Part shown: one piece after another, positions 39,107 to 46,920 of the stretch
Layout of the letters: each line of letters opens with the position of its first letter
Numbering within the stretch: the stretch's first letter is position 1
Assembly: GCA_947489665.1 (NCBI GenBank)
Contig: CANLEH010000001.1
Span: 1,770,501-1,834,500 of the forward strand
Length of the DNA stretch: 64,000 nt
Direction: 5' to 3'
Source: an uncultured Roseicyclus sp.
GTDB lineage: Bacteria; Pseudomonadota; Alphaproteobacteria; Rhodobacterales; Rhodobacteraceae
The notes under the pieces: model-generated
Database searches by the model: none
Seen by the model: only the letters and a program-made list of their open reading frames with translations
What the model was told of the DNA's origin: nothing
Made by a program: the position numbers and the translations under genes

Positions 39107-41994
39107 AAGACTTCATCATTCCGTGGGACGACCGCGACATGGGCACCCCCGCCGTCCAAGGCGCGCCTGTCACGCTGACGGTCGACGGCTTCGAAGTGAC
39201 GGTGCCCGAAGGCACCTCCGTCATGCGCGCGGCGGCTGAGATCGGCATGTCGATCCCCAAACTCTGCGCCTCCGACAATCTCGAAGCGTTCGGCTCCTGC
39301 CGCCTTTGCGTCGTTGAAATCGAAGGCCGTCGCGGCACGCCGGCCTCCTGTACCACACCGGTGGCCGAAGGGATGGTCGTTCGCACGCAATCCTCCAAGG
39401 TCAAAAAGATCCGCAAGGGCGTGATGGAGCTCTACATCTCCGACCACCCGCTCGATTGCCTGACCTGTGCGGCCAATGGCGATTGCGAATTGCAGGACAT
39501 GGCCGGGGCCGTGGGCCTGCGCGATGTGCGCTACGAGGCCCCCGAAAACGCCCCGCTTGCGAACCATTTCGAGGCCCGTCAAGGCGTGCAGGACAACCCC
39601 GAATGGATGCCCAAGGACGACTCGAACCCCTATTTCACCTACGACCCCTCCAAATGCATCGTCTGCAACCGCTGCGTCCGTGCGTGTGAGGAAGTCCAGG
39701 GCACCTTCGCGCTCACCATCGAAGGCCGGGGCTTTGACAGCCGCGTCTCCGCCGGTGGCCCGGACAGCGATTTCCTGACCTCCGATTGCGTCTCCTGCGG
39801 CGCCTGTGTGCAGGCCTGCCCAACGGCCACGCTCCAGGAAAAATCCGTGATCGAGCTCGGCACCCCCGAACGCTCCGTCGTCACCACCTGCGCCTATTGC
39901 GGCGTCGGCTGCTCCTTCAAGGCAGAACTCAACGGCGACGAGCTCGTCCGCATGACGCCCTACAAACATGGCGAGGCCAACCGTGGCCATTCCTGCGTCA
40001 AAGGCCGCTTCGCCTGGGGCTATGCCAACCACCAAGACCGTATCCTGTCGCCCATGATCCGCGACAGCATCGACCAGCCGTGGAAAGAGGTCAGCTGGGA
40101 AGAAGCGATGGACTTCACCGCCAAGCGCCTGAAATCCCTGCAGGAAAAGCACGGCCGCAAGTCCATTGGCGTGATCACGTCCAGCCGCTGCACCAACGAG
40201 GAAACCTACCTCGTCCAAAAGCTCGCCCGCGGCGTCTTCATGAACAACAACACCGATACCTGCGCCCGCGTCTGCCACTCGCCCACCGGATATGGCCTGG
40301 GCCAGACCTTCGGCACCAGCGCAGGCACCCAGAATTTCGACTCCGTCCAACACACCGATGTCGCCGTCATCATCGGCGCCAACCCGACCGACGGGCACCC
40401 TGTCTTCGCCTCCCGCTTGAAAAAACGGCTGCGGCAGGGCGCGAAGCTGATCGTGATCGACCCGCGCCGCACCGACATCGTGCGCTCCGCCCATATCGAG
40501 GCCAGCCACCACCTGCCGCTCCGCCCCGGCACCAACGTCGCCGTGGTCACCGCGCTCGCCCATGTCATCGTCACCGAAAAGATCTACGACGAGCAATTCA
40601 TCCGCGAGCGTTGCGATTGGGACGAGTTCCAGGACTACGCCGCCTTCGTCTCCGACCCGCGCCACAGCCCGGAAATGACCGAGGTCCTCACCGGCGTGCC
40701 CGCAAAAGAGCTGCGCGAAGCCGCACGCCTCTACGCCACCGGAGGCAATGGCGCGATCTACTACGGCCTCGGCGTCACCGAGCACTCCCAAGGCTCCACC
40801 ACCGTCATGGGCATCGCCAACCTCGCCATGATGACCGGCAATATCGGGCGCGAAGGCGTCGGCGTGAACCCGCTGCGCGGCCAAAACAATGTGCAGGGCT
40901 CCTGCGATATGGGCTCCTTCCCGCACGAACTCCCCGGCTACCGCCACGTGAAAGGCCCCGAGGTCCGCGCGATCTTCGAGAGCAAGTGGAACGTCAAGAT
41001 TGACCCCGAACCCGGTCTGCGCATCCCCAACATGCTCGACGCCGCCGTCTCCGGCACGTTCAAAGGCCTCTACTGCCAGGGCGAAGACATCCTGCAATCG
41101 GACCCCGACACGCACCACGTGCAGGCGGGCTTGGCGGCTATGGAATGCGTCATCGTCCACGACCTGTTCCTCAACGAAACGGCCAACTACGCCCACGTCT
41201 TCCTGCCGGGCTCCACCTTCCTCGAAAAGGACGGCACCTTCACCAACGCCGAGCGCCGCATCAACCGCGTGCGTGAGGTGATGAAGCCGAAACAAGGCTA
41301 CGCGGATTGGGAGGTCACCCAGCTTCTGGCCCAAGCCATGGGCGCGGATTGGAACTACACCCATCCCTCGGAAATCATGGACGAAATCGCCGAAACCACC
41401 CCCGGATTCGCCAACGTCAACTACGACATGCTGGACGCGCGTGGCTCGGTCCAATGGCCGTGCAACGACAACGCCCCCGATGGCTCGCCCATCATGCATA
41501 TCGACGGTTTCGTGCGCGGTAAGGGGCGGTTCATCAACACCGAATATGTCGCCACGGATGAACGCACCGGCCCACGTTTCCCGCTGCTGCTGACCACGGG
41601 CCGCATCCTTTCGCAGTACAATGTCGGTGCGCAAACCCGGCGGACCGAAAACTCGGTCTGGCATTCCGAGGATGTGCTGGAGATCCACCCCCACGACGCC
41701 GAAGTGCGCGGCATCAAGGAAGGCGATTGGGTCAAGCTGGCCTCCCGCGCGGGGGAGACCGCGCTCCGCGCCACGCTCACCGACAAGGTCGTGCCGGGCG
41801 TGGTCTACACGACCTTCCACCATCCCGACACGCAGGCCAATGTCATAACCACCGACTATTCCGACTGGGCCACGAACTGCCCGGAATACAAGGTGACGGC
41901 GGTGCAGGTGGGCCTGTCGAATGGCCCGACCGAATGGCAGCGTGAATATAACGCGCAAGCCGCTATGTCGCGCCGGATTGAGGCGGCGGAGTAA
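39103..41994 (+). CDS. fdsA: NAD-dependent formate dehydrogenase, alpha (catalytic) subunit
   Basis: A 963-residue molybdopterin enzyme that oxidises formate to CO2. The N-terminal NuoG-like part (about 1-240) binds several Fe-S clusters: a plant-type [2Fe-2S] with CASDNLEAFGSCRLC, a His/Cys region HPLDCLTCAANGDCELQ, and two ferredoxin-like [4Fe-4S] motifs CIVCNRCVRAC and CVSCGACVQAC. A further CAYCGVGC begins the catalytic domain. The molybdenum ligand is Cys391 in DTCARVCHSP followed by His392; there is no in-frame TGA, so it is the cysteine form. The C-terminal pterin-binding part ends in TDYSDWATNCPEYK. It overlaps the previous gene by four bases. Confidence 0.97.
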   Translation: MKDFIIPWDDRDMGTPAVQGAPVTLTVDGFEVTVPEGTSVMRAAAEIGMSIPKLCASDNLEAFGSCRLCVVEIEGRRGTPASCTTPVAEGMVVRTQSSKVKKIRKGVMELYISDHPLDCLTCAANGDCELQDMAGAVGLRDVRYEAPENAPLANHFEARQGVQDNPEWMPKDDSNPYFTYDPSKCIVCNRCVRACEEVQGTFALTIEGRGFDSRVSAGGPDSDFLTSDCVSCGACVQACPTATLQEKSVIELGTPERSVVTTCAYCGVGCSFKAELNGDELVRMTPYKHGEANRGHSCVKGRFAWGYANHQDRILSPMIRDSIDQPWKEVSWEEAMDFTAKRLKSLQEKHGRKSIGVITSSRCTNEETYLVQKLARGVFMNNNTDTCARVCHSPTGYGLGQTFGTSAGTQNFDSVQHTDVAVIIGANPTDGHPVFASRLKKRLRQGAKLIVIDPRRTDIVRSAHIEASHHLPLRPGTNVAVVTALAHVIVTEKIYDEQFIRERCDWDEFQDYAAFVSDPRHSPEMTEVLTGVPAKELREAARLYATGGNGAIYYGLGVTEHSQGSTTVMGIANLAMMTGNIGREGVGVNPLRGQNNVQGSCDMGSFPHELPGYRHVKGPEVRAIFESKWNVKIDPEPGLRIPNMLDAAVSGTFKGLYCQGEDILQSDPDTHHVQAGLAAMECVIVHDLFLNETANYAHVFLPGSTFLEKDGTFTNAERRINRVREVMKPKQGYADWEVTQLLAQAMGADWNYTHPSEIMDEIAETTPGFANVNYDMLDARGSVQWPCNDNAPDGSPIMHIDGFVRGKGRFINTEYVATDERTGPRFPLLLTTGRILSQYNVGAQTRRTENSVWHSEDVLEIHPHDAEVRGIKEGDWVKLASRAGETALRATLTDKVVPGVVYTTFHHPDTQANVITTDYSDWATNCPEYKVTAVQVGLSNGPTEWQREYNAQAAMSRRIEAAE

Positions 41995-41997
41995 GGA

Positions 41998-42198
41998 ATG
42001 GTGCGCAACGGTCCCAGCCCGGTTAACAGCCACGAAGTGGCCCGGGCAAGCGCCTGCCCGTCCCGGCGGGCTGGCGATTTGGCTGATCTTGGCGCGTTCC
42101 ATGAATGGAAGATGTACGCGGCAACCATAAAGTGCCCCGAACAAGCGTTGCGTCGCCACCCCACGGACAGGCGCTCGCCCTCTGGTGCATTCCAATGA
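41998..42198 (+). CDS. Possible small protein between fdsA and fdhD (66 residues)
   Basis: A short open frame fits the gap between fdsA and fdhD exactly. It starts three bases after the fdsA stop, has GGAG at 41988-41991 and AAGGA directly before its ATG, and its TGA overlaps the fdhD ATG by four bases (ATGA), the spacing used throughout this operon. Without it, fdhD has no visible ribosome site, so translation of this frame may be needed to reach fdhD. The predicted peptide is basic and not hydrophobic, with two Cys and no recognised domain. Third-position GC is lower than in neighbours, so it may be a coupling leader rather than a conserved protein. Confidence 0.4.
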   Translation: MVRNGPSPVNSHEVARASACPSRRAGDLADLGAFHEWKMYAATIKCPEQALRRHPTDRRSPSGAFQ

Positions 42199-43004
42199 CC
42201 CCAACCCGCTCCATCCCCGCCCAGGCCCTCGGACCCAAAGATGCGCGCGACGTCGCCCGCTCTCTCCCCGAGGAAACCCCCGTGGCCGTAACGGTAAACG
42301 GCACCACCCAAGCCGTCATGATGTGCTCGCCCGCCGACCTTGAGGACTTCGCCACAGGCTTCGCCTTCACCGAAGGCTTCGCAACCCCCGACCAAATTGA
42401 TTCCATCGAGATCATCGAAACGGACGCAGGCATCGAGGCTCGCCTCTGGGTCCCCGACGCCGTCGCCGAAACCCTCGGCGACCGCCGCCGCGCGATGATG
42501 GGTCCCGTCGGATGCGGCCTCTGCGGGATCGACTCCCTCGAGCAGGCGCTCCGCGATTTGCCGGTGCTGGGGCAGGGCGGCTCCATCGGCCTGGCGCAAG
42601 CCGCCAAAGCCCCCGAAGCGCTCCGCGCCCACCAACCGCTCCACGACCTCACCCACGCCGTCCACGCCGCAGGCCTGCTTTCGCCGGGCGGCAAGATCGT
42701 CCTCGCCCGCGAAGACGTGGGTCGCCACAACGCGCTCGATAAGCTGATCGGCGCCTGCCTGCGCGCGGGCCACGATATGTCCCAGGGCGCTATCGTCCTG
42801 ACCTCCCGCATCTCTGTCGAAATGGTCCAGAAAACCGTCCTTTCGGGCTGCCCCATCCTCATCGCCGTCTCCGCGCCCACGGCCCATGCCGTGCGCCTGG
42901 CCGAGGCGGCCAACCTCACCATCGCCGCCTTCGCGCGCGAAGGCCGGCTCGAGACCTTCACCCATCCCACCCGCATCGACCGGAGCCAGACCCATGCCGC
43001 ATGA
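42195..43004 (+). CDS. fdhD: Formate dehydrogenase accessory sulfurtransferase FdhD
   Basis: A 269-residue protein needed for formate dehydrogenase activity. FdhD takes sulfur from a cysteine desulfurase and adds it to the molybdenum cofactor before insertion. The catalytic Cys loop is GCGLCGIDSL near residue 106, and the C-terminal SRISVEMVQK and GCPILIAVSAPT segments are typical. ATG 42195 gives the normal family start; upstream in-frame ATGs at 42105 and 42114 are possible but add unrelated sequence. It overlaps fdsD by 11 bases. In fds operons this gene is also called fdsC. Confidence 0.93.
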   Translation: MTPTRSIPAQALGPKDARDVARSLPEETPVAVTVNGTTQAVMMCSPADLEDFATGFAFTEGFATPDQIDSIEIIETDAGIEARLWVPDAVAETLGDRRRAMMGPVGCGLCGIDSLEQALRDLPVLGQGGSIGLAQAAKAPEALRAHQPLHDLTHAVHAAGLLSPGGKIVLAREDVGRHNALDKLIGACLRAGHDMSQGAIVLTSRISVEMVQKTVLSGCPILIAVSAPTAHAVRLAEAANLTIAAFAREGRLETFTHPTRIDRSQTHAA

Positions 43005-43197
43005 AAAACTCACCCGCATGGCCAACCAGATCGCCACCTTCTTCGCGACCCAACCAGGCGCGGATCAGGCCGAGCGTGTGGCCGCCCATCTGAACGATTT
43101 CTGGGGCCCTGAAATGCGGGCAGAGCTCAAGGCCCACGCCGCTGAAGATGACAGCGATCTGTCGCCTCTGGTGAAAGAAGCGATCCCGCTGATCTGA
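42994..43197 (+). CDS. fdsD: NAD-dependent formate dehydrogenase, delta subunit
   Basis: A 67-residue protein typical of the FdsD family, a small subunit found at the end of fds operons. It has LTRMANQIATFFATQP near the start and HLNDFWGPEMRAEL in the middle, both hallmarks of the family. The ATG is eight bases after GGAG and lies inside the end of fdhD. FdsD supports activity of the formate dehydrogenase complex, perhaps by stabilising it. Confidence 0.93.
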   Translation: MPHEKLTRMANQIATFFATQPGADQAERVAAHLNDFWGPEMRAELKAHAAEDDSDLSPLVKEAIPLI

Positions 43198-43203
43198 GAA
43201 TTA

Positions 43204-43309
43204 TGCGTTCACCTGAACGCAGTTTTTTGCGCGCCAGAGAATCCGTTCATCTGAACGCAGTTTCCGAAAAATACCTGCTCATGTGAACACATCTCCGTTC
43301 ACATGAACG
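43204..43309 (+). promoter_or_regulatory. Four GTTCA-N2-TGAAC palindromes upstream of dehydratase gene
   Basis: Four copies of a 12-base palindrome lie in about 100 bases. Copy 1 is TGCGTTCA-CC-TGAACGCA (43204-43221, perfect 8+8). Copy 2 is CGTTCA-TC-TGAACG (43244-43257). Copy 3 is GCTCA-TG-TGAAC (43277-43288, one mismatch). Copy 4 is CGTTCA-CA-TGAACG (43296-43309). Centres are 38, 32 and 20 bases apart. They precede the pentonate dehydratase gene (start 43394) and follow fdsD. They look like operators for a dimeric repressor or activator that is not encoded here. Copy 1 is followed by six T residues and could also help end the fds transcript. Confidence 0.75.
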
Positions 43310-43393
43310 CATTTCAGACATGCTTGAGGCTCGAGGTCGCGGGCGATAGTGTTCCAGTATTCGAATTTCGGTCTCACTATGCGGAACCATATC

Positions 43394-45163
43394 ATGTCCA
43401 ACACACGCGCCAACCGCCGGTATCGGTCCCAGGAATGGTTCGACAATCCCAACAATCCTGGCATGACCGCGCTCTATCTTGAGCGTTACCAGAACCAGGC
43501 ATTTACCCAGGGTGAGTTGCAAGCCGAGAAGCCGATCATCGGTGTGGCACAGACCGGCAGCGATCTGGTGCCGTGCAATAAAATCCATGTTTTTCTGATG
43601 GATAGGATCAAGGCGGGCATCCGCGATGCAGGCGGTATCCCGCTGGAATTCCCGGTCCATCCGATCCAGGAAACCGGCAAACGCCCCACCGCCGCGCTCG
43701 ACCGGAACCTGCAATATCTGTCGCTGGTGGAGGTCCTGCACGGCTACCCGATCGACGGCGTCGTGCTGACCACGGGCTGCGACAAGACCACCCCCGCAAT
43801 GCTGATGGGTGCGGCCACCGTGGACCTTCCCGCCATCGCTTTGAACGGCGGTCCCATGCTCGACGGCTGGTTCAAAGGCAAGCGCGCAGGGTCCGGAACC
43901 AGCATCTGGGAAGGCCGCCGACTGCTGGCCAAGGGTGAGATAGATTACAATGAATTCATGGAGTTAGCCTGCGCCAGCTCCCCCTCGCTTGGCCATTGCA
44001 ACACGATGGGCACGGCCTCCACCATGAATGCCTTGGCCGAAGCGCTCGGCATGACATTGCCCGGTGCCGCCGCAATCCCCGCGCCGTTTCGCGAACGGAT
44101 GGAGATGGCCTATCTGACCGGCCGCCGCGCGGTTGAGATGGTAGAGGAAGACCTCAAGCCATCCGATATCCTCACCCGCCAAGCCTTTGAAAACGCGATA
44201 AAAGTTAACACAGCCATCGGCGGCTCCACCAATGCACCGCCGCATCTGCAAGCGCTGGCCCGCCACGCCGGGGTCGATCTGCACGTCACGGATTGGGAGA
44301 AAATCGGCCACGCCTTGCCGCTTCTGGTCAACATGCAGCCCGCCGGCGAATATCTGGGCGAAAGCTTTTTCCGCGCCGGCGGCGTGCCCGCCGTGATGGG
44401 TGAATTGATGGCGGAAGGGCTGTTGGATGGCACGGTCATGACCGCCTCAGGCAAACCGCTCGCCGACGCGCTGGGAGAAATCCGCTCGCAGGATCAAGAT
44501 GTTATCCGCCCCGTCACGGATCCGATGCGGGAAGAAGCGGGCTTCGCGGTTCTGTCGGGCAACCTCTTCGATAGCGCACTGATGAAGACCTCCGTCATCT
44601 CCGAGGATTTCCGCACCCGCTTTCTGAAGGACAACCAATTCGAAGGCCGTGCCATCGTTTTCGAAGGCCCTGAGGATTACCACGACCGCGTCAACGACCC
44701 AGAGCTCGCGATCGATGACCGCTCGATCCTGTTCATCCGCGGTGTAGGGTGCGTGGGCTACCCCGGCTCGGCCGAGGTGGTCAACATGCAACCCCCTGAT
44801 ATGCTTATCAAAGAGGGCATCAAGCACCTGCCCACGGTTGGCGATGGGCGTCAGTCTGGCACTTCGGAATCCCCGTCAATCCTGAACGCTTCCCCGGAGT
44901 CGGTCGTGGGTGGGGGCCTCGCTTACCTGCAAACCGGGGACATGGTCCGCCTTGATCTCAACGAAGGCACTCTCGACGCCCTCGTCGCGGAGGATGAATG
45001 GGAAGCGCGGAAAGCCGCTTGGACGCCGCCCGAAATCACGCACCAAACGCCGTGGCAAGAGCTCTACCGGAAGCATGTTGGCCAATTGGCCGATGGCGGA
45101 TGCCTCGAACTGGCGACGGCTTACCAGCGGATCGCCAAGGACTTGCCACGGGACAATCACTGA
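43394..45163 (+). CDS. IlvD/Edd-family sugar-acid (pentonate) dehydratase
   Basis: A 589-residue Fe-S dehydratase. C61, C129 and C202 (in VPCNKIH, TTGCDKTTP and LGHCNTMG) are the three cluster cysteines, at the spacing seen in L-arabonate and D-xylonate dehydratases, which carry a [2Fe-2S] cluster and convert pentonates to 2-keto-3-deoxy acids. Length also fits that branch (about 580-600). It stands alone here, without other sugar genes, behind an array of palindromic sites. ATG 43394 aligns with family starts (NRRYRSQEWFDNP follows); no strong ribosome site is visible. The exact sugar acid is not certain. Confidence 0.88.
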   Translation: MSNTRANRRYRSQEWFDNPNNPGMTALYLERYQNQAFTQGELQAEKPIIGVAQTGSDLVPCNKIHVFLMDRIKAGIRDAGGIPLEFPVHPIQETGKRPTAALDRNLQYLSLVEVLHGYPIDGVVLTTGCDKTTPAMLMGAATVDLPAIALNGGPMLDGWFKGKRAGSGTSIWEGRRLLAKGEIDYNEFMELACASSPSLGHCNTMGTASTMNALAEALGMTLPGAAAIPAPFRERMEMAYLTGRRAVEMVEEDLKPSDILTRQAFENAIKVNTAIGGSTNAPPHLQALARHAGVDLHVTDWEKIGHALPLLVNMQPAGEYLGESFFRAGGVPAVMGELMAEGLLDGTVMTASGKPLADALGEIRSQDQDVIRPVTDPMREEAGFAVLSGNLFDSALMKTSVISEDFRTRFLKDNQFEGRAIVFEGPEDYHDRVNDPELAIDDRSILFIRGVGCVGYPGSAEVVNMQPPDMLIKEGIKHLPTVGDGRQSGTSESPSILNASPESVVGGGLAYLQTGDMVRLDLNEGTLDALVAEDEWEARKAAWTPPEITHQTPWQELYRKHVGQLADGGCLELATAYQRIAKDLPRDNH

Positions 45164-45292
45164 CCAAAGGTCCAACAACAGGCCCTTGTCTTCCATTGGT
45201 CCAAAATACCTTCGGGGGGGCTGCGGCACGCAGCGGGGGGCAGACAGCCCCCCTCACCATCCGCCTGCATCGCGCGCCGCTTGGGTTTTCGC

Positions 45293-45317
45293 GGCAAATT
45301 TCCCTTGGAAATTTGCC
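45293..45317. repeat. Perfect 11-bp inverted repeat in intergenic region
   Basis: GGCAAATTTCC at 45293-45303 is perfectly inverted as GGAAATTTGCC at 45307-45317 with a three-base centre. It is followed by another short inverted segment around GCGATTTGC-GAA-GCAAA. The element lies in the 185-base gap between the convergent dehydratase and DUF1638 genes. AT-rich palindromes of this look are common between convergent genes in roseobacters, possibly as mobile or terminator-like elements. No T run marks it as a standard terminator. Confidence 0.6.
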
Positions 45318-45348
45318 ACCGGCGATTTGCGAAGCAAAGCGCAACCCC

Positions 45349-45975
45349 TCATAGCCGGGACAGAGCAACCTCAAGGTCTCCGAAGCCGGTAAAGCGGCGT
45401 TCAAAAGCCAACCCCAGGGCCTCTGCATGGGCTTTCGCCTTCTCGGTCAACGCGGGGTCGTCCACCTGCGCCTGATAGACCAGTTTCTCGTAATTCCCGA
45501 AGTACATGTCCCGCAGTTCCGGGAACCTGTCCAACCCGAGGGGCTTTGTGACAAAGGCGTCGAATTGCTTCACCAGGAAGTCGGTCAAATAGAACGCCGT
45601 CATCTCATCGCGGGCCTCAAACGCCTGATTCCCCTCGAAGAAGCTGTAACAATGCGGGCCTTCGAGCATCTCGACCCCCAGCTCCGCACAGCGCGCCTGT
45701 AACAATCCGCCGGTCCCGCAATCGGCATAGAGGACATAGACCTGCGCATATGCACCGTTGCGTGCGCGGACCGCAGATTCGACCGCATCTGGGATCTGGT
45801 CCGGAGTGTTGTGCAACTTCGCGGGCAAGCAATGCAGATCAAGGTGATCCCAGCCGTTTAATTCTTTTAAAGCAATCACTTCGTGGGCCAGTGCGCCGCA
45901 CGCCAGCAGAAGGATCTGCCCCTTTTTCGGTGCGTCCATGCCAAGCTCGACCAGTTTTTCGTCATCCACGTGCAT
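45349..45975 (-). CDS. DUF1638 protein
   Basis: A 208-residue cytoplasmic protein of the DUF1638 family. ILLLACGALAHEVIAL near the N-terminus, HCLPAKLHNTPDQIP, and VYVLYADCGTGGLLQ are typical, and include conserved Cys and His that may bind metal. In other genomes DUF1638 genes are often near corrinoid-dependent methyltransferase genes; here a corrinoid protein and a BHMT-type methyltransferase lie within 6 kb on the same strand. A role in methyl transfer or cofactor handling is inferred from this. AGAAGGTG provides the ribosome site. Confidence 0.85.
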   Translation of the reverse strand: MHVDDEKLVELGMDAPKKGQILLLACGALAHEVIALKELNGWDHLDLHCLPAKLHNTPDQIPDAVESAVRARNGAYAQVYVLYADCGTGGLLQARCAELGVEMLEGPHCYSFFEGNQAFEARDEMTAFYLTDFLVKQFDAFVTKPLGLDRFPELRDMYFGNYEKLVYQAQVDDPALTEKAKAHAEALGLAFERRFTGFGDLEVALSRL

Positions 45976-46108
45976 TGAAACACCTTCTCACAGGCCCGTG
46001 CGCTCACGGGGCCGTCAATTGAGCGGAGCCGCATTCGCGGAGATGGTCCCCGCAGAGATCACTCACGGCGACACCGCCACCGACACTATAGAAAAGGGAC
46101 CCGACAAA

Positions 46109-46615
46109 ATGGCAACTGCAACCACCAACCCAGCCTCGGCCGCGCTGCCGCGCATCAACCTTGATACGATTGTCCTGATCGCTCTGGCAGGGGCCGCAGG
46201 GACGATGGCCTTTGACCTTTGGGGAAAGACCATCGCACCGCTGCTTGGCCTTGGCGGGCTGGCGCCTGTGGGCCTCGCCCGCGGCTTTCTGGGTGCGCTT
46301 GGCCTGCCCAATGGTGCGCCTTATGGCAACCTGATGCACCTGTTCCTGGTCGGCGTGATCGCCTACCCGGTCGGGTGGCTGTTCATCGCGCGTCCGCTCT
46401 TCAACAAGGTCGTCCCAGGCCTGCATTGGACTATCGCTTCGGCCCTTTACGGTGCAGCACTTTGGGTCTTTGCCATCGGCTTCATCGCATGGTTCGTCGG
46501 AAACCCTGCGTTCCTTGGTTTTGCACGCATCACCTGGGTCGCCCTGGCCGGTCACGTGCTGTACGGCGTCGTTGCGGCGGCCACCATCGTCTACATGGAA
46601 AAGCGCACATCATAA
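46109..46615 (+). CDS. Small polytopic membrane protein (DUF6789-like)
   Basis: A 168-residue protein with four hydrophobic helices (about residues 18-40, 65-90, 100-125, 138-162) joined by short loops, for example PLFNKVVPGLHW. It resembles DUF6789-type roseobacter membrane proteins of unknown function. ATG 46109 is supported by AAGGGA upstream; longer frames would add unrelated sequence. A strong terminator follows. It appears to be a single-gene transcript. Confidence 0.7.
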   Translation: MATATTNPASAALPRINLDTIVLIALAGAAGTMAFDLWGKTIAPLLGLGGLAPVGLARGFLGALGLPNGAPYGNLMHLFLVGVIAYPVGWLFIARPLFNKVVPGLHWTIASALYGAALWVFAIGFIAWFVGNPAFLGFARITWVALAGHVLYGVVAAATIVYMEKRTS

Positions 46616-46637
46616 ATCTGGTATCGTAGTGAGTATC

Positions 46638-46670
46638 GGCGGGCCGCAGGCATGCGGCCCGCCTTGTTTT
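46638..46670 (+). terminator. Rho-independent terminator after the membrane-protein gene
   Basis: GGCGGGCCGCA at 46638-46648 pairs with TGCGGCCCGCC at 46653-46663 around a four-base loop, followed by TTGTTTT. It lies 22 bases after the stop at 46615 and just outside the convergent small gene that ends at 46677. Confidence 0.9.
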
Positions 46671-46676
46671 ATGGGG

Positions 46677-46850
46677 CTAGAGCTTGCGCACGAAGCTGTA
46701 GGACACGAGGCTCAGCATCGCGCCCACGCCCAATGGGGCGGCCATCGCCCAGAAGCCATTGCCCCAGGCCAAAGCCAGCCACAGAAGCAGGCCGGAGCCT
46801 GCAAGCGCCACAAAGAAAAGCCCGAAAAGGATACGGAATTGGATGCTCAT
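46677..46850 (-). CDS. Small membrane protein, 57 residues
   Basis: A 57-residue protein starting MSIQFRILFGLFFVALAG, with two hydrophobic helices (about residues 5-28 and 33-52) and a basic end SFVRKL. It is 70 bases downstream of the EamA transporter gene on the same strand. Codon use, hydrophobic pattern and placement in a gap that is otherwise empty support a real gene. Its function is unknown; it may accompany the transporter. Confidence 0.6.
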   Translation of the reverse strand: MSIQFRILFGLFFVALAGSGLLLWLALAWGNGFWAMAAPLGVGAMLSLVSYSFVRKL

Positions 46851-46920
46851 ATCTGGTCGTCCTCAAGTTGTTGTCGAGGCGCGAGATGGAGCGATTTTTA
46901 GGTGCGCCAAGCGCGGCGGA

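Noticed and set aside
40273-40275. Possible selenocysteine at the formate dehydrogenase active site
   Set aside because: The codon at the molybdenum ligand is TGC (Cys391), not TGA, and no SECIS-like element was sought.
42105-42194. A longer FdhD starting at 42105
   Set aside because: The extra 30 residues do not look like FdhD and there is no ribosome site; the ATG at 42195 fits both the family start and the four-base overlap with the small upstream frame.
39043-42204. A 1053-codon open frame on the minus strand, opposite fdsA
   Set aside because: fdsA has clear Fe-S and molybdopterin motifs; the antisense frame is open because GC-rich codon use avoids stops on the other strand, and its product has no recognisable domain.
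43204-43228. Palindrome 1 plus T6 as an ordinary terminator of the fds operon
   Set aside because: The inverted repeat has only a two-base centre and matches three further palindromes downstream, so an operator explains it better; a double role remains possible.
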